Made by a program: the position numbers and the translations under genes. From assembly GCF_013408745.1 (NCBI RefSeq), contig NZ_JACCBJ010000001.1, positions 434,001-498,000 on the forward strand: a DNA stretch of 64,000 nt, given 5' to 3'. Below are positions 1 to 7,621 of the stretch, piece after piece. Every line of letters starts with the position of its first letter. The first letter of the stretch is position 1. Under the pieces are notes generated by a model, which did no database searches, was not told where the DNA came from, and saw nothing but the letters and a program-made list of their open reading frames with translations. Origin of the DNA: Leifsonia soli (GTDB lineage Bacteria; Actinomycetota; Actinomycetes; Actinomycetales; Microbacteriaceae).

Positions 1-2
1 GC

Positions 3-866
3 CGTGTCCGTGCCATGGCCGACGAGAACGGCGAGGCCGTCTTCGAGGCCGCCCCGTCGCGTCCGGTCCAGGTGCAGGGTCTCTCCAGCGTCCCGCGAGC
101 CGGCGACGTGTTCCTCGTCACCGAGGAGGACCGCACCGCCCGTCAGATCGCCGAGAAGCGTGAGGCGGCGGAGCGCAACGCGCAGCTGGCGAAGGCCCGC
201 AAGCGCATCTCGCTCGAGGACTTCACCCGCGCTCTGGAAGAGGGCAAGGTCGAGGCGCTCAACCTCATCATCAAGGGCGACGTGTCCGGTGCCGTGGAGG
301 CGCTGGAGGAGTCGCTCATGAAGATCGAGGTGGACGACTCGGTGAGCCTCCGCATCCTGCACCGCGGCGTCGGCGCGATCACCGAGTCGGACATCGACCT
401 GGCGACCATCGACAACGCGATCGTGATCGGCTTCAACGTCCGCCCGGACGTGAAGGCGCGCGAGCGTGCCGCCCGCGAGGGTGTGGATGTGCGCTTCTAC
501 TCGGTCATCTACAACGCCATCGAGGACATCGAGAACTCGCTGAAGGGCATGCTCAAGCCCGAGTTCGAAGAGGTCCAGTCCGGTGTCGCCGAGATCCGCG
601 AGGTGTTCCGCTCCTCGAAGTTCGGCAACATCGCCGGTGTCATCGTCCGCTCCGGGACGATCACGCGAAACGCCAAGGCGCGGGTCATCCGCGACGGCGT
701 GGTGGTGGGGGACAACCTCGCCATCGAGTCGCTGCGCCGGTTCAAGGACGACGTCACCGAGGTCCGTACGGACTTCGAGGCCGGTATCGGTCTCGGGAAG
801 TACAACGACATCCAGATCGGCGACGAGATCGAGACGACCGAGCTTCGCGAGAAGCCTCGCGTCTGA
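3..866 (+). CDS. infB: Translation initiation factor IF-2, C-terminal part (gene cut by window start)
   Basis: This is the C-terminal 287 residues of IF-2, the GTPase that brings initiator tRNA to the small ribosomal subunit. The reading frame is already open at base 3, so the G domain lies outside the window. What is visible matches IF-2 domains 3 and 4: the [19 protein letters not shown] region, an [15 protein letters not shown] segment, and the C-terminal beta-barrel that binds fMet-tRNA ([16 protein letters not shown], then the IGDEIE segment near the end). The gene is followed by a strong hairpin and then rbfA, the usual order in bacteria. Confidence 0.97.
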   Translation, partial: RVRAMADENGEAVFEAAPSRPVQVQGLSSVPRAGDVFLVTEEDRTARQIAEKREAAERNAQLAKARKRISLEDFTRALEEGKVEALNLIIKGDVSGAVEALEESLMKIEVDDSVSLRILHRGVGAITESDIDLATIDNAIVIGFNVRPDVKARERAAREGVDVRFYSVIYNAIEDIENSLKGMLKPEFEEVQSGVAEIREVFRSSKFGNIAGVIVRSGTITRNAKARVIRDGVVVGDNLAIESLRRFKDDVTEVRTDFEAGIGLGKYNDIQIGDEIETTELREKPRV

Positions 867-874
867 GTCGAGAG

Positions 875-909
875 GATGGCCGGTGGCATCGCCACCGGCC
901 ATCTTGTCT
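875..909 (+). terminator. Hairpin terminator between infB and rbfA
   Basis: A perfect 13-bp stem (875-887 with 891-903) closes on a 3-base loop and is followed by TTGTCT. It starts 8 bases after the infB stop and ends 20 bases before rbfA. A perfect stem plus short T-rich tail fits an intrinsic terminator or attenuator. It would lower rbfA expression relative to infB or protect the infB 3' end. Confidence 0.7.
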
Positions 910-923
910 GAGAGGAGTACCCC

Positions 924-1427
924 ATGGCTGATCCGGCACGCGCGAGGAAGCTCGCGGACAGGATCAAGGAGATCATCGCCAAGCGTCTCGATCGCGGCCT
1001 CCGCGACCCGCGCCTCGGCTTCGTGACCATCACGGACGTCCAGGTGACCGGCGACCTGCAGCACGCCACCGTGTTCTACACGGTGTACGGCACCGAGCAG
1101 GAGCGCGAGGACAGCGCCGCCGCCCTGAAGGCGGCGACCGGCATGCTCCGCAGCGAGGTCGGCAAGAACATCACGGCCCGGCTCACGCCGACGCTGGAGT
1201 TCCAGCTCGACGCCATCCCGGAGAACGCCGCGCAGATCGAGAGCCTGCTCCGCGAGGCGCGGGAGCGGGACGCCGAGGTCGCCGGCCTCGCGGCCTCCGC
1301 GAACTACGCGGGTGACGAGGACCCGTACGTCAAGCCCCGCGAGTTCGAGGACGACGACGAGGACGACTTCGACGACGAGGACGACGACGAGGCAGACGAC
1401 GAAGAGTCCGGCGTCGAGAAGCACTGA
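924..1427 (+). CDS. rbfA: 30S ribosome-binding factor A
   Basis: RbfA is a small KH-like protein that binds late 30S precursors and helps 16S rRNA 5'-end maturation and cold adaptation. The 167-residue product carries the family signatures: VADRIKEIIAKRL-like start, DPRLGFVTITDVQVTGDLQHATVFYTVYG, and a GMLRSEVGK segment. After the roughly 120-residue core there is a very acidic tail of Asp and Glu from about residue 135 on, which is longer than in E. coli and common in actinobacteria. The start is supported by GAGAGGAG seven bases upstream. It lies directly downstream of infB. Confidence 0.96.
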   Translation: MADPARARKLADRIKEIIAKRLDRGLRDPRLGFVTITDVQVTGDLQHATVFYTVYGTEQEREDSAAALKAATGMLRSEVGKNITARLTPTLEFQLDAIPENAAQIESLLREARERDAEVAGLAASANYAGDEDPYVKPREFEDDDEDDFDDEDDDEADDEESGVEKH

Positions 1428-1459
1428 CCGCCGCGCCGGGTCGGCTCTAGGCTGACGGC

Positions 1460-1750
1460 ATGTTCGCCGTCTCGTACTACGATGCCGACCCCGACGCGGG
1501 TCCTGAGCACTTCCAGCGTCTCGTCGAGACGTACCCGCGCCACCGCGCCTACCTCGACGAGTTCGCCACCGGCGGCGATGTGCTGATGATCGGCACCTTC
1601 GGCGATCCCGCCACGCAGGGCTCCATGGCGATCTTCCGCAGCAGGGATGCCGCGGAGCGCTTCATCGCGGGCGACCCGTTCGTCACGGAGGGGCTGGTCT
1701 TCCGTATACGCATCCAGGACTGGGATCCGCTGGTATTCTCGCAGAGCTGA
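1460..1750 (+). CDS. YciI family protein
   Basis: A 96-residue alpha/beta protein of the YciI (dimeric ferredoxin-like) family. Visible signatures are the N-terminal strand FAVSYYDADPDAG, a conserved His at residue 29 in PRHRAYLDEF, and the RDAAERFIAGDPFV stretch typical of the family. Members are small cytosolic proteins of mostly unknown role; some YciI-like domains act in chlorinated-aromatic breakdown, but nothing here points to that. A TAGGCT box at 1448-1453 sits exactly six bases before the ATG and no Shine-Dalgarno is seen, so the message is probably leaderless. Confidence 0.85.
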   Translation: MFAVSYYDADPDAGPEHFQRLVETYPRHRAYLDEFATGGDVLMIGTFGDPATQGSMAIFRSRDAAERFIAGDPFVTEGLVFRIRIQDWDPLVFSQS

Positions 1751-1789
1751 CGGCCGACGGCTGACGGCTGACGGCCGAGCGGGCCGCTC
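1746..1789. repeat. Short direct repeats spanning the stop codon, between convergent genes
   Basis: GCTGACGGC occurs at 1746, 1760 and 1767. The first copy contains the stop codon of the upstream YciI gene. A 13-base palindrome GAGCGGGCCGCTC follows at 1777-1789 and reaches the stop codon of mutY on the other strand. The region separates two convergent genes and may end transcription in both directions. Confidence 0.5.
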
Positions 1790-2651
1790 AGGGCAGGGTG
1801 TAGCCGCCCTCCGCCGCGACCGCGAGGCCGTCGGCGAGGAGACCCGCGAGCGCGCGGTCGCGCTGAGCGGCATCCGGCCACACCGCCTCGAGCTCGGCCG
1901 CGGTCACCGGGATGTGCGACCCGCGCAGTTCGGCGAGGATGCGCCCGCGCACCTGGCGGTCGCTGCCTTCGTAGCGCTTCTGCACGGCCTTCTTCGGTCC
2001 GTCGTACGCGGGATAGCCGGCCTGACGCCACGCGCAGCGCGCGGCCACCGGGCACGCGTCGCAGCGCGGTGTGCGGGCGACGCACACGATCGCGCCCAGC
2101 TCCATCATCCCGGCGTTGAACGCGGCCGACGCCGCGCGGTCCTCCGGCAGCAACGCCTCCATCGCGGCAAGATCGCGCTTCCCGGGCGGTCCCGGCTCCG
2201 CCTGACCGTCGATCGCCCGTGCGATGACGCGGCGGATGTTCGTGTCGACGACCGGGTGGCGGTTGCCGTAGGCGAAGACCGCGACGGCCCTCGCCGTGTA
2301 GTCGCCGATGCCGGGGAGCGCGAGCAGCGCATCCACATCCTCCGGCACGACGCCGTCGTGCTGCTCGGTGATCGCGACCGCGGCCGCATGCAGCCACAGG
2401 GCGCGGCGCGGGTAGCCGAGCGACTGCCAGGCGCGCACCGCCTCTCCCGGCGGCACGGCGGCCAGGGCGGCCGGGGTCGGCCAGCGGGTCAGCCACTCCT
2501 CGAGGCGCGGGATGACGCGCGTGACCGGCGTCTGCTGCAGCATGAACTCGCTGACGAGGGTGCCCCAGGGCGTGAAACCGTCGCGCCGCCACGGCAGGTC
2601 GCGCCGGTTGGCGTGGTACCAGTCCACCACCGATCGGGCGAAGTCGTGCAT
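1788..2651 (-). CDS. mutY: A/G-specific adenine DNA glycosylase
   Basis: MutY removes adenine mispaired with guanine or 8-oxoguanine in base excision repair. The 287-residue protein shows the catalytic Glu35 in SEFMLQQT, the helix-hairpin-helix LPGIGDYTA at 112-120, the catalytic Asp136 in VVDTNIRR, and a complete 4Fe-4S motif C190-x6-C197-x2-C200-x5-C206. It is shorter than E. coli MutY (350 residues): instead of the NUDIX-like 8-oxoG-reading domain it ends in about 60 residues that resemble a small winged-helix fold. The ATG is preceded by TAGCCT with a 6-base gap, fitting a leaderless start. Confidence 0.95.
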   Translation of the reverse strand: MHDFARSVVDWYHANRRDLPWRRDGFTPWGTLVSEFMLQQTPVTRVIPRLEEWLTRWPTPAALAAVPPGEAVRAWQSLGYPRRALWLHAAAVAITEQHDGVVPEDVDALLALPGIGDYTARAVAVFAYGNRHPVVDTNIRRVIARAIDGQAEPGPPGKRDLAAMEALLPEDRAASAAFNAGMMELGAIVCVARTPRCDACPVAARCAWRQAGYPAYDGPKKAVQKRYEGSDRQVRGRILAELRGSHIPVTAAELEAVWPDAAQRDRALAGLLADGLAVAAEGGYTLP

Positions 2652-2690
2652 GCATCGAGGCTAACCGGTGGCACGGCCTATGCTCGTCGC
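2652..2690. promoter_or_regulatory. Divergent pair of leaderless-type promoters (mutY / kinase-like gene)
   Basis: Only 39 bases separate two divergent start codons. On the minus strand TAGCCT (2658-2663) lies six bases before the mutY ATG; on the plus strand TATGCT (2679-2684) lies six bases before the ATG at 2691. Both fit -10 boxes whose start point would be the first base of the coding sequence. Confidence 0.6.
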
Positions 2691-3275
2691 ATGATGCTTC
2701 CTCCGACGCCGCGTGTGCTGTTCCTGCGCGCGCTGGTCGGCGACATCCGCGCGGTCTCGCCGGTGGGCCGGGTGATCGTCGGGGTCGACGGAGGCACGCA
2801 GGGCGGTCCTTTCGCGGACGACCTCGCCCTGGTCTTCCGAGAGGCAGGAGCGGACACGTTCCGGGCCCGCCTCGCGGACTTCCACACCTCGCGGTCGTAC
2901 CGGACGCGCCTCGGACCGGAGACCGAGGCGAGCTACTACCGCGACGCCTACGACTACGTGGCCCTGCGGCGCGTGCTGCTCGACCCGTTCCGGCTGGGCG
3001 GCAGCGCCGGGTTCCAGACCGCGGCCTACGACGAGGAGCGGGACCAGCCGGTCGAGGCCCGCTGGCTGTCGGCCGGTCAGGATGCGGTGCTCGTCGTCGA
3101 CGGGGAGTTCGTGCTGCGGCCGTCGCTGCGCGATGCCTGGAACACCTCCATCCTGCTCGTGAACGCGCTGCAGGAGACGGTGTACCTCGACGACGCCCGG
3201 CCGCTCGCGCACGCCGATCATCTGGTCGACGACTCCGAGCCGGAGCTTCCGCTGCGCATCGACCGCGCGCTCTGA
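2691..3275 (+). CDS. Uridine kinase-like protein with degenerate P-loop
   Basis: The 194-residue protein has the overall look of actinobacterial uridine kinase-like P-loop proteins: an N-terminal IVGVDG strand, a FADDLALVF helix, a YRDAYDY segment in the position of the substrate loop, and VVDGEFVLRPSLRDAWNTSILL near the C-terminus. In this family the loop normally reads GxxGSGKT. Here residues 31-41 read GVDGGTQGGPF, so the invariant Lys and Ser/Thr are missing. The protein may have lost ATP binding or act differently. Start chosen by the TATGCT box six bases upstream. It ends in a tandem repeat that includes the stop. Confidence 0.7.
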   Translation: MMLPPTPRVLFLRALVGDIRAVSPVGRVIVGVDGGTQGGPFADDLALVFREAGADTFRARLADFHTSRSYRTRLGPETEASYYRDAYDYVALRRVLLDPFRLGGSAGFQTAAYDEERDQPVEARWLSAGQDAVLVVDGEFVLRPSLRDAWNTSILLVNALQETVYLDDARPLAHADHLVDDSEPELPLRIDRAL

Positions 3276-3345
3276 GTTCGCGCGCTCTGAGTTCGCGCGC
3301 TCTGAGTTCGCGCGCTCTGAGTTCGCGCGCTCTGAGTTCGCACGC
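3271..3345. repeat. Five tandem 15-bp units carrying in-frame stop codons
   Basis: The unit TCTGAGTTCGCGCGC is repeated at 3271, 3286, 3301, 3316 and 3331; the last copy has one change (CACGC). The first unit contains the last Leu codon and the TGA of the kinase-like gene. Because the unit is 15 bases, every copy places another TGA in the same frame, giving five in-frame stops. Confidence 0.9.
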
Positions 3346-3360
3346 TCGGGGGCCCGCTGG

Positions 3361-4365
3361 TCACGCCAGCAGGGGACGCATCCGCTCGTGGACCTGGTCG
3401 GGGGAGAGGAACGTGCCGGTGCGCTCCACCTCGTGGACCAGGGCGGTGATCGCCGCGTTGACCGGCGCCTCGATGCCGGCGGTGCGGGCCTCGTCGACGA
3501 CGGCGCCGTTCAGGTAGTCGATCTCGGTGAGCTGACCGCGGCGGATGCTCTGCAGCGTCGATCCCGGGTTCGGGGTCGACCCCATCCGCCGCTTCATGAG
3601 CAGGGGAACGGCCTGCGCCGCCCAGCGCGGCGCCCGCGCGACCACGCGGAGGATGCGGTCGTCGAGGCCCTGGATGCTGCCGTAGCGCACCCCGCGCGCG
3701 TAGCCGACGCGGGTGGCCTCCTGCAGGCTCGCCGTGACGACCGCCCGCAGTCGCCGGTCGCCGAGCACCTGCTGCGCGCTGAGACCGGTGATCGCGGGGA
3801 GGGCGTTGATCTGGTTGACCATCAGCTTGGTCCACTGCGCGCCGGTGAAGTTGTCGATCGCGAACGCGGGCATGGCGGCGTCGAGGATGCGCGCGGCGTC
3901 GACGGCCGCTTGCGGTGGCGGGCCGTCTCCGGCGCCGAGGTAGGTGTTGGCCGTCGTTGTGACGGAGACGAGGCCGGGGGAGAGGTAGCTCGCGGCGTAC
4001 AGCGCGAGGGCGCCGACGCAGTCGGATCCCGGCAGCAGCTGCTCCGCCTCGCGGAGACCGGCGAGGCCGTTCTGCACGACCACGACGGTGATGCCGTCGA
4101 GGACGGCGGCGTTGGCGCGGATCGCAGCGGGCGCATCCTGGGCCTTCGTGGTGACGAACGCCAGCTCCGGGCGGGTCTGGAGGGTCTCCGCGGCGGCGAT
4201 CCGCGCCGTGTGGGAGCCGCATCCTCCGTCGAGCCGCAGGCCCCCGTCGCGGATGGCCGCCAGCTGCTCGCCCCGGGCGGTCACCTCGACGAGGTGTCCG
4301 ACGCGATCGAGGAGCGCGGCGATCGTCCCGCCGATGGCTCCCGCTCCGATCACGCCGATACGCAC
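3361..4365 (-). CDS. panE: 2-dehydropantoate 2-reductase family protein
   Basis: PanE/ApbA-type NADPH-dependent reductase; the family enzyme reduces ketopantoate to pantoate in pantothenate synthesis. The 334-residue product begins with a Rossmann motif IGVIGAGAIGGTIAALL, carries VVVVQNGLAG in the second strand region, and has the catalytic Lys in WTKLMVNQINALPAITG, followed by the all-helical C-terminal domain ending in ITALVHEVE. Length is slightly above the usual 300. Many paralogues act on other 2-oxo acids, so the exact substrate is not certain. GTG start; TAGGCT lies seven bases upstream and overlaps the end of the MFS frame. Confidence 0.85.
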   Translation of the reverse strand: MRIGVIGAGAIGGTIAALLDRVGHLVEVTARGEQLAAIRDGGLRLDGGCGSHTARIAAAETLQTRPELAFVTTKAQDAPAAIRANAAVLDGITVVVVQNGLAGLREAEQLLPGSDCVGALALYAASYLSPGLVSVTTTANTYLGAGDGPPPQAAVDAARILDAAMPAFAIDNFTGAQWTKLMVNQINALPAITGLSAQQVLGDRRLRAVVTASLQEATRVGYARGVRYGSIQGLDDRILRVVARAPRWAAQAVPLLMKRRMGSTPNPGSTLQSIRRGQLTEIDYLNGAVVDEARTAGIEAPVNAAITALVHEVERTGTFLSPDQVHERMRPLLA

Positions 4366-4375
4366 GCGCTCCAGC

Positions 4376-5929
4376 CTAACCGCGGCGCGCCACCCACCGT
4401 CGAGTCCGCAGATTTTGCACGCGACGCGCCGTGGCGGTGTGCAAAGTTCGCGGACTCGACGGCGGGGTCAGTCGGCGAGGACGGGGATGGGTTCGGCGTC
4501 GGCGAGGGCGGATGCGGCCCGCTGCCCGGCGGCCGGGCAGCGCCAGCGAGATCAGCGCGGCCGCGCCGAGGACTCCGGCGCCGACCCAGACGGCGGGGAT
4601 CGCCGCATCCACATAGCCGGTCGGGGTGAGCGTGCCGCCCGCGCCGGTGAACACCGCGGTCAGGACGGCGACGCCGAGAGCGACTCCGACCTCCCGGAGC
4701 GTGGAGTTCGTCCCGGATGCCTTTGCGTGGTCGGCCGGCCGCATGTTCGCGAGCACCGCCGTCGAGCTGGGGGCGAAGACGAGGCCCATGCCGATCCCGG
4801 CCAGCAGGAACGGCGGCCACATCTCCGAGTAGGGCAGCGTGGCCGACAGGGTGAGGGCGATCCAGCCCATCGCGACGGCGAGCAGGACGAGGCCGGCGAC
4901 GACCGGGAGGCGCGTGCCGGTGCGCGACGACAGCAGACCGGTGAGCGGTGCGACGACCATCGGGGCGAGGGTCCACGGCATCGTCATCACGCCCGCCTCG
5001 AGCGGCGTGTGGCCCTGCACGACCTGCAGGAACTGGATGAGGATGAAGATCGCCCCGAAGATGCCGAAGCTGAAGGTCACGCCGACGAGGTTGGCCACCG
5101 TGAAGCTGCGGTCGCGGAACAGCCGGAGGGGCAGCAGCGGCGCCGCCGTGCGCGACTCCCAGAGGACGAAGGCCACCAGCAGCGCGGCGCCCGCGATGAG
5201 CGGGATCAGCACCTCGGCGCTTCCCCATCCCGCGTCGTTCCCGCGCACGATCGCCCAGACCACTCCGAGCACGCCGGGGGCGGCGAGCAGCAGGCCGACG
5301 ACGTCGGCCCTGACTCGGGCGCCGAAGCTGTTCGGCAGGGCGAGAAGCACCAGCGGGACGGCGATCACGCCGAGCGGGACGTTGAGCCAGAAGATGGCCT
5401 GCCAGTTCCATCCCTCCACCACGGCCCCGCCGATGAGCGGACCGAGAGCGACGCCGAGTCCCGAGATGCCGCCCCAGATGCCGATGGCGGCGGGGCGCAT
5501 GCGCTCGCTCACACTCCCGGCGAGCAGGGTCAGCGACAGGGGGAGGAGGGCTGCGGCGCCGGCGCCCTGCAGCGCGCGGGCGCCGATGAGCTGCCACGGC
5601 TCGGTGGAGAGCGCGGCTGCCGCACTGGCGAGGGTGAAGACGGCGATGCCGCCGAGGAAGACGGAGCGCCGGCCGAGCCGGTCGCCCAGGCCGACCGCCA
5701 TCAGCATCAGCGTCGCGAAGGTGAGGGTGTACGCGTTGACCACCCACTGCAGCTCCTCGATGGAGGCGCTGAGGTCTTTCGCGATCACCGGCAGCGCGCT
5801 GGTGACGACCAGGTTGTCGAGGGTCGCCATGAACATGGGCAGCGAGGCGGCGACGATCGCCAGCCAGATCGGGATGCGCCGGGAGCGGGCGGTCGTGCCG
5901 CCGGCGTCGCGGGTGAGGGGAGCGGACAT
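4376..5929 (-). CDS. EmrB/QacA-type multidrug efflux MFS transporter (3' end probably frameshifted)
   Basis: A 14-helix DHA2-type drug:H+ antiporter. Landmarks: LDNLVVTSALPVIAKDL in helix 1, the cytoplasmic loop GDRLGRRSVFLGG, motif C-like GISGLGVALGPLIGG, and WNWQAIFWLNVPLGV before helix 6. The ATG at 5929 has GGAGG five bases upstream; a TTG 12 bases earlier is less likely. The tail after ISLALPGRR is arginine-rich and runs through a 66-bp palindrome. In the neighbouring frame the same DNA encodes an ordinary tail ending PIPVLAD at a TGA (4468-4470), just before the palindrome. This suggests a one-base shift near 4525-4545. It is divergent from a TetR gene that likely represses it. Confidence 0.88.
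   Translation of the reverse strand: MSAPLTRDAGGTTARSRRIPIWLAIVAASLPMFMATLDNLVVTSALPVIAKDLSASIEELQWVVNAYTLTFATLMLMAVGLGDRLGRRSVFLGGIAVFTLASAAAALSTEPWQLIGARALQGAGAAALLPLSLTLLAGSVSERMRPAAIGIWGGISGLGVALGPLIGGAVVEGWNWQAIFWLNVPLGVIAVPLVLLALPNSFGARVRADVVGLLLAAPGVLGVVWAIVRGNDAGWGSAEVLIPLIAGAALLVAFVLWESRTAAPLLPLRLFRDRSFTVANLVGVTFSFGIFGAIFILIQFLQVVQGHTPLEAGVMTMPWTLAPMVVAPLTGLLSSRTGTRLPVVAGLVLLAVAMGWIALTLSATLPYSEMWPPFLLAGIGMGLVFAPSSTAVLANMRPADHAKASGTNSTLREVGVALGVAVLTAVFTGAGGTLTPTGYVDAAIPAVWVGAGVLGAAALISLALPGRRAAGRIRPRRRRTHPRPRRLTPPSSPRTLHTATARRVQNLRTRRWVARRG
4397..4462. repeat. 66-bp palindromic element, copy A
   Basis: Two 26-base arms (4397-4422, 4437-4462) that are imperfect inverted copies, with a 14-base loop. 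The outer ends CCGTCGAGTCCGC and GCGGACTCGACGG pair perfectly. Shares length and arm sequence with copies at 10717, 16975, 24991 and 44969. Here it lies inside the apparent 3' extension of the MFS gene, but 5 bases after the stop codon of the alternative frame. Confidence 0.9.
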
Positions 5930-5964
5930 GCACGCCTCCAAGAGAGATGGTCGTCGGGAAATGT

Positions 5965-6026
5965 GGTTATCGGATGATTACAAGAGCTGACACTAGTAAT
6001 CGGCTGATAACCTGTCAAGCGTGACA
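5965..6026. promoter_or_regulatory. Inverted-repeat operator in the MFS/TetR divergent region
   Basis: GGTTATCGGATGATTA (5965-5980) and TAATCGGCTGATAACC (5997-6012) form an inverted repeat with a 16-base gap, matching in all but four central positions. Each half is itself an imperfect palindrome, so two TetR dimers could bind. TAACCT (6008-6013), a possible -10 box for the regulator gene seven bases before its GTG, lies within the right half. A second small palindrome TGTCAAGCGTGACA covers the GTG start. This layout fits autoregulation plus repression of the transporter. Confidence 0.7.
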
Positions 6027-6713
6027 GACAAGATCAGCGAGAGGATCCCGTCGGCCGAGCGCCGCGAGCAGATCCTCGAAGCGGCCAGCCGGGTGTTCGG
6101 CGAGCGCGGCTACTTCGGCGCGACGACCGACCAGATCGCGAAGGCGGCCGGAATCAGCCAGCCGTACGTGGTCCGCATGTTCGGCGGCAAGGAGAACCTG
6201 TTCGTCGGTGTGCTCTCGCGGTCGCTGGAGCGTCTGCTCGTCGCCTTCACCCGCACGCTGGAGGACTGGAAGGCGGAGGGCTCGCCCGCGGCCGCCGCCG
6301 CCGTCGTCAGCGATGGCACGCCGGTCGCCGGCGGGCACGGAGAGATCGGCCGTCGCCTGGGCCTCGCCTACGTGAACCTGATCGAGGACCGCGGACTCCT
6401 GCTGTCGCTCATGCAGGCGTTCAGCATGGGCCAGGACCCGACCATCGGCGCGAAGGCGCGCGACGGCTTCCTGGCGATCTACCGCCTGCTGCGCGACGAG
6501 GCCGGCTTCACGCCCGAGCAGACGCGCTCCTTCCTCGCCGAGGGGATGCTGCTCAACACGCTCCTGGGACTGCGGCTGCCCGACGAGTACGGCCGGGACG
6601 AGGCGGCGACGGAGCTGCTGGAGTGCACGTTCCGCACCAAGCTGGAACTGGTCCTGGGGGTGGCCGCCGAGAACGGCGCCGCCTCCGCCCCGGCGAAGGC
6701 GCAGGGCGCATGA
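6021..6713 (+). CDS. TetR family transcriptional regulator
   Basis: A 230-residue one-component repressor. Residues about 12-60 form the TetR DNA-binding domain: REQILEAASRVFGERGYFGATTDQIAKAAGISQPYVVRMFGGKENLF. The rest is a helical ligand-binding domain with no recognisable pocket signature. It is divergent from the EmrB-type transporter and shares a palindromic intergenic region with it, so it most likely controls that pump. GTG start without a Shine-Dalgarno; TAACCT seven bases upstream fits a leaderless message. Its stop overlaps the truB start (ATGA). Confidence 0.9.
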   Translation: MTDKISERIPSAERREQILEAASRVFGERGYFGATTDQIAKAAGISQPYVVRMFGGKENLFVGVLSRSLERLLVAFTRTLEDWKAEGSPAAAAAVVSDGTPVAGGHGEIGRRLGLAYVNLIEDRGLLLSLMQAFSMGQDPTIGAKARDGFLAIYRLLRDEAGFTPEQTRSFLAEGMLLNTLLGLRLPDEYGRDEAATELLECTFRTKLELVLGVAAENGAASAPAKAQGA

Positions 6714-7621
6714 CCGGCAGCGGTCTCATCCTCGTCGACAAGCCGGCGGGCATGACGAGCCACGACGTCGTCTCGCGCGTGCGACGCGCGGCGGCCACCC
6801 GCAAGGTCGGGCACGCCGGCACGCTGGATCCGATGGCGACCGGGCTCCTCATCCTCGGGATCAACTCCTCCACGCGCCTGCTGACCTACATCGTCGGCGC
6901 GGACAAGGAGTACCTGGCGACCATCCGTCTCGGGGCGTCGTCGACGACCGACGACGCCGAGGGAGAGCTGGGCGAGCAGGCGTCGCAGGCTGCGCTCGAT
7001 GCCGTGACCGGCGACGCGATCGCCGCGGGCATCGCCCGGCTGACCGGCGAGATCGAGCAGATCCCGTCCTCCGTCAGCGCGATCAAGGTCGACGGGAAGC
7101 GCGCGTACGCCCGCGTCCGCGCGGGGGAGCAGGTGGAGCTGAAGCCGCGGGCGGTCACTGTGTCCGAGTTCGAGCTGATCGGCACGCGCCGCGACGCGGG
7201 CGCGATCGACCTCGACGTCCGCGTCGTCTGCTCGTCCGGCACGTACATCCGCTCGCTCGCCCGCGACCTCGGCGCCGGCCTCGGCGTCGGCGGCCACCTG
7301 ACCGCGCTGCGGCGCACCCGGGTCGGCGCGTACGACGTGCGCGACGCCCACGACCTCGCTACGCTCGACGCGGAGGCCGCGCTGATCCCGGCGGTGGATG
7401 CGGCCGTCCGGCTGTTCGAGCGCCTCGACCTCACCGAGCAGCAGGCGATCGATCTGACGCACGGCCGCCGCATCCACATCGCGGACCGCGAGGGAGCAGG
7501 CGGCGTGCCGGTCGCGGCCGTCGCCCCGAACGGAGCACTGGTGGGACTCATCGAGTTCCGCGGAAAGGAAGCACGGACCCTGGTGAACTTCCCGACGGAC
7601 GAAGCGGTCGGACCCGCATGA
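6710..7621 (+). CDS. truB: tRNA pseudouridine(55) synthase
   Basis: TruB converts U55 of the T-loop of tRNAs to pseudouridine. The 303-residue protein shows LVDKPAGMTSHDVVSRVRR, the catalytic motif GHAGTLDPMATGLL with the nucleophilic Asp, and the SSVSAIKVDGKRAYARVRAGE and RVVCSSGTYIRSLARDLG segments of the active-site cleft. A C-terminal PUA-like region follows (HGRRIHIAD). ATGA overlap with the TetR gene upstream and ATGA overlap with the next gene indicate translational coupling. Placement after infB-rbfA and before ribF is the usual actinobacterial neighbourhood with extra genes inserted. Confidence 0.96.
   Translation: MTGSGLILVDKPAGMTSHDVVSRVRRAAATRKVGHAGTLDPMATGLLILGINSSTRLLTYIVGADKEYLATIRLGASSTTDDAEGELGEQASQAALDAVTGDAIAAGIARLTGEIEQIPSSVSAIKVDGKRAYARVRAGEQVELKPRAVTVSEFELIGTRRDAGAIDLDVRVVCSSGTYIRSLARDLGAGLGVGGHLTALRRTRVGAYDVRDAHDLATLDAEAALIPAVDAAVRLFERLDLTEQQAIDLTHGRRIHIADREGAGGVPVAAVAPNGALVGLIEFRGKEARTLVNFPTDEAVGPA

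Noticed and set aside
3271..3345. Tandem repeats considered as an attachment site or iterons
   Set aside because: No integrase or replication gene nearby; units overlap a stop codon and look like slippage.
4088..5977. Plus-strand 629-codon frame opposite the MFS transporter
   Set aside because: Low-complexity Glu/Asp/Arg protein antisense to a recognised 14-helix transporter; no start signal.
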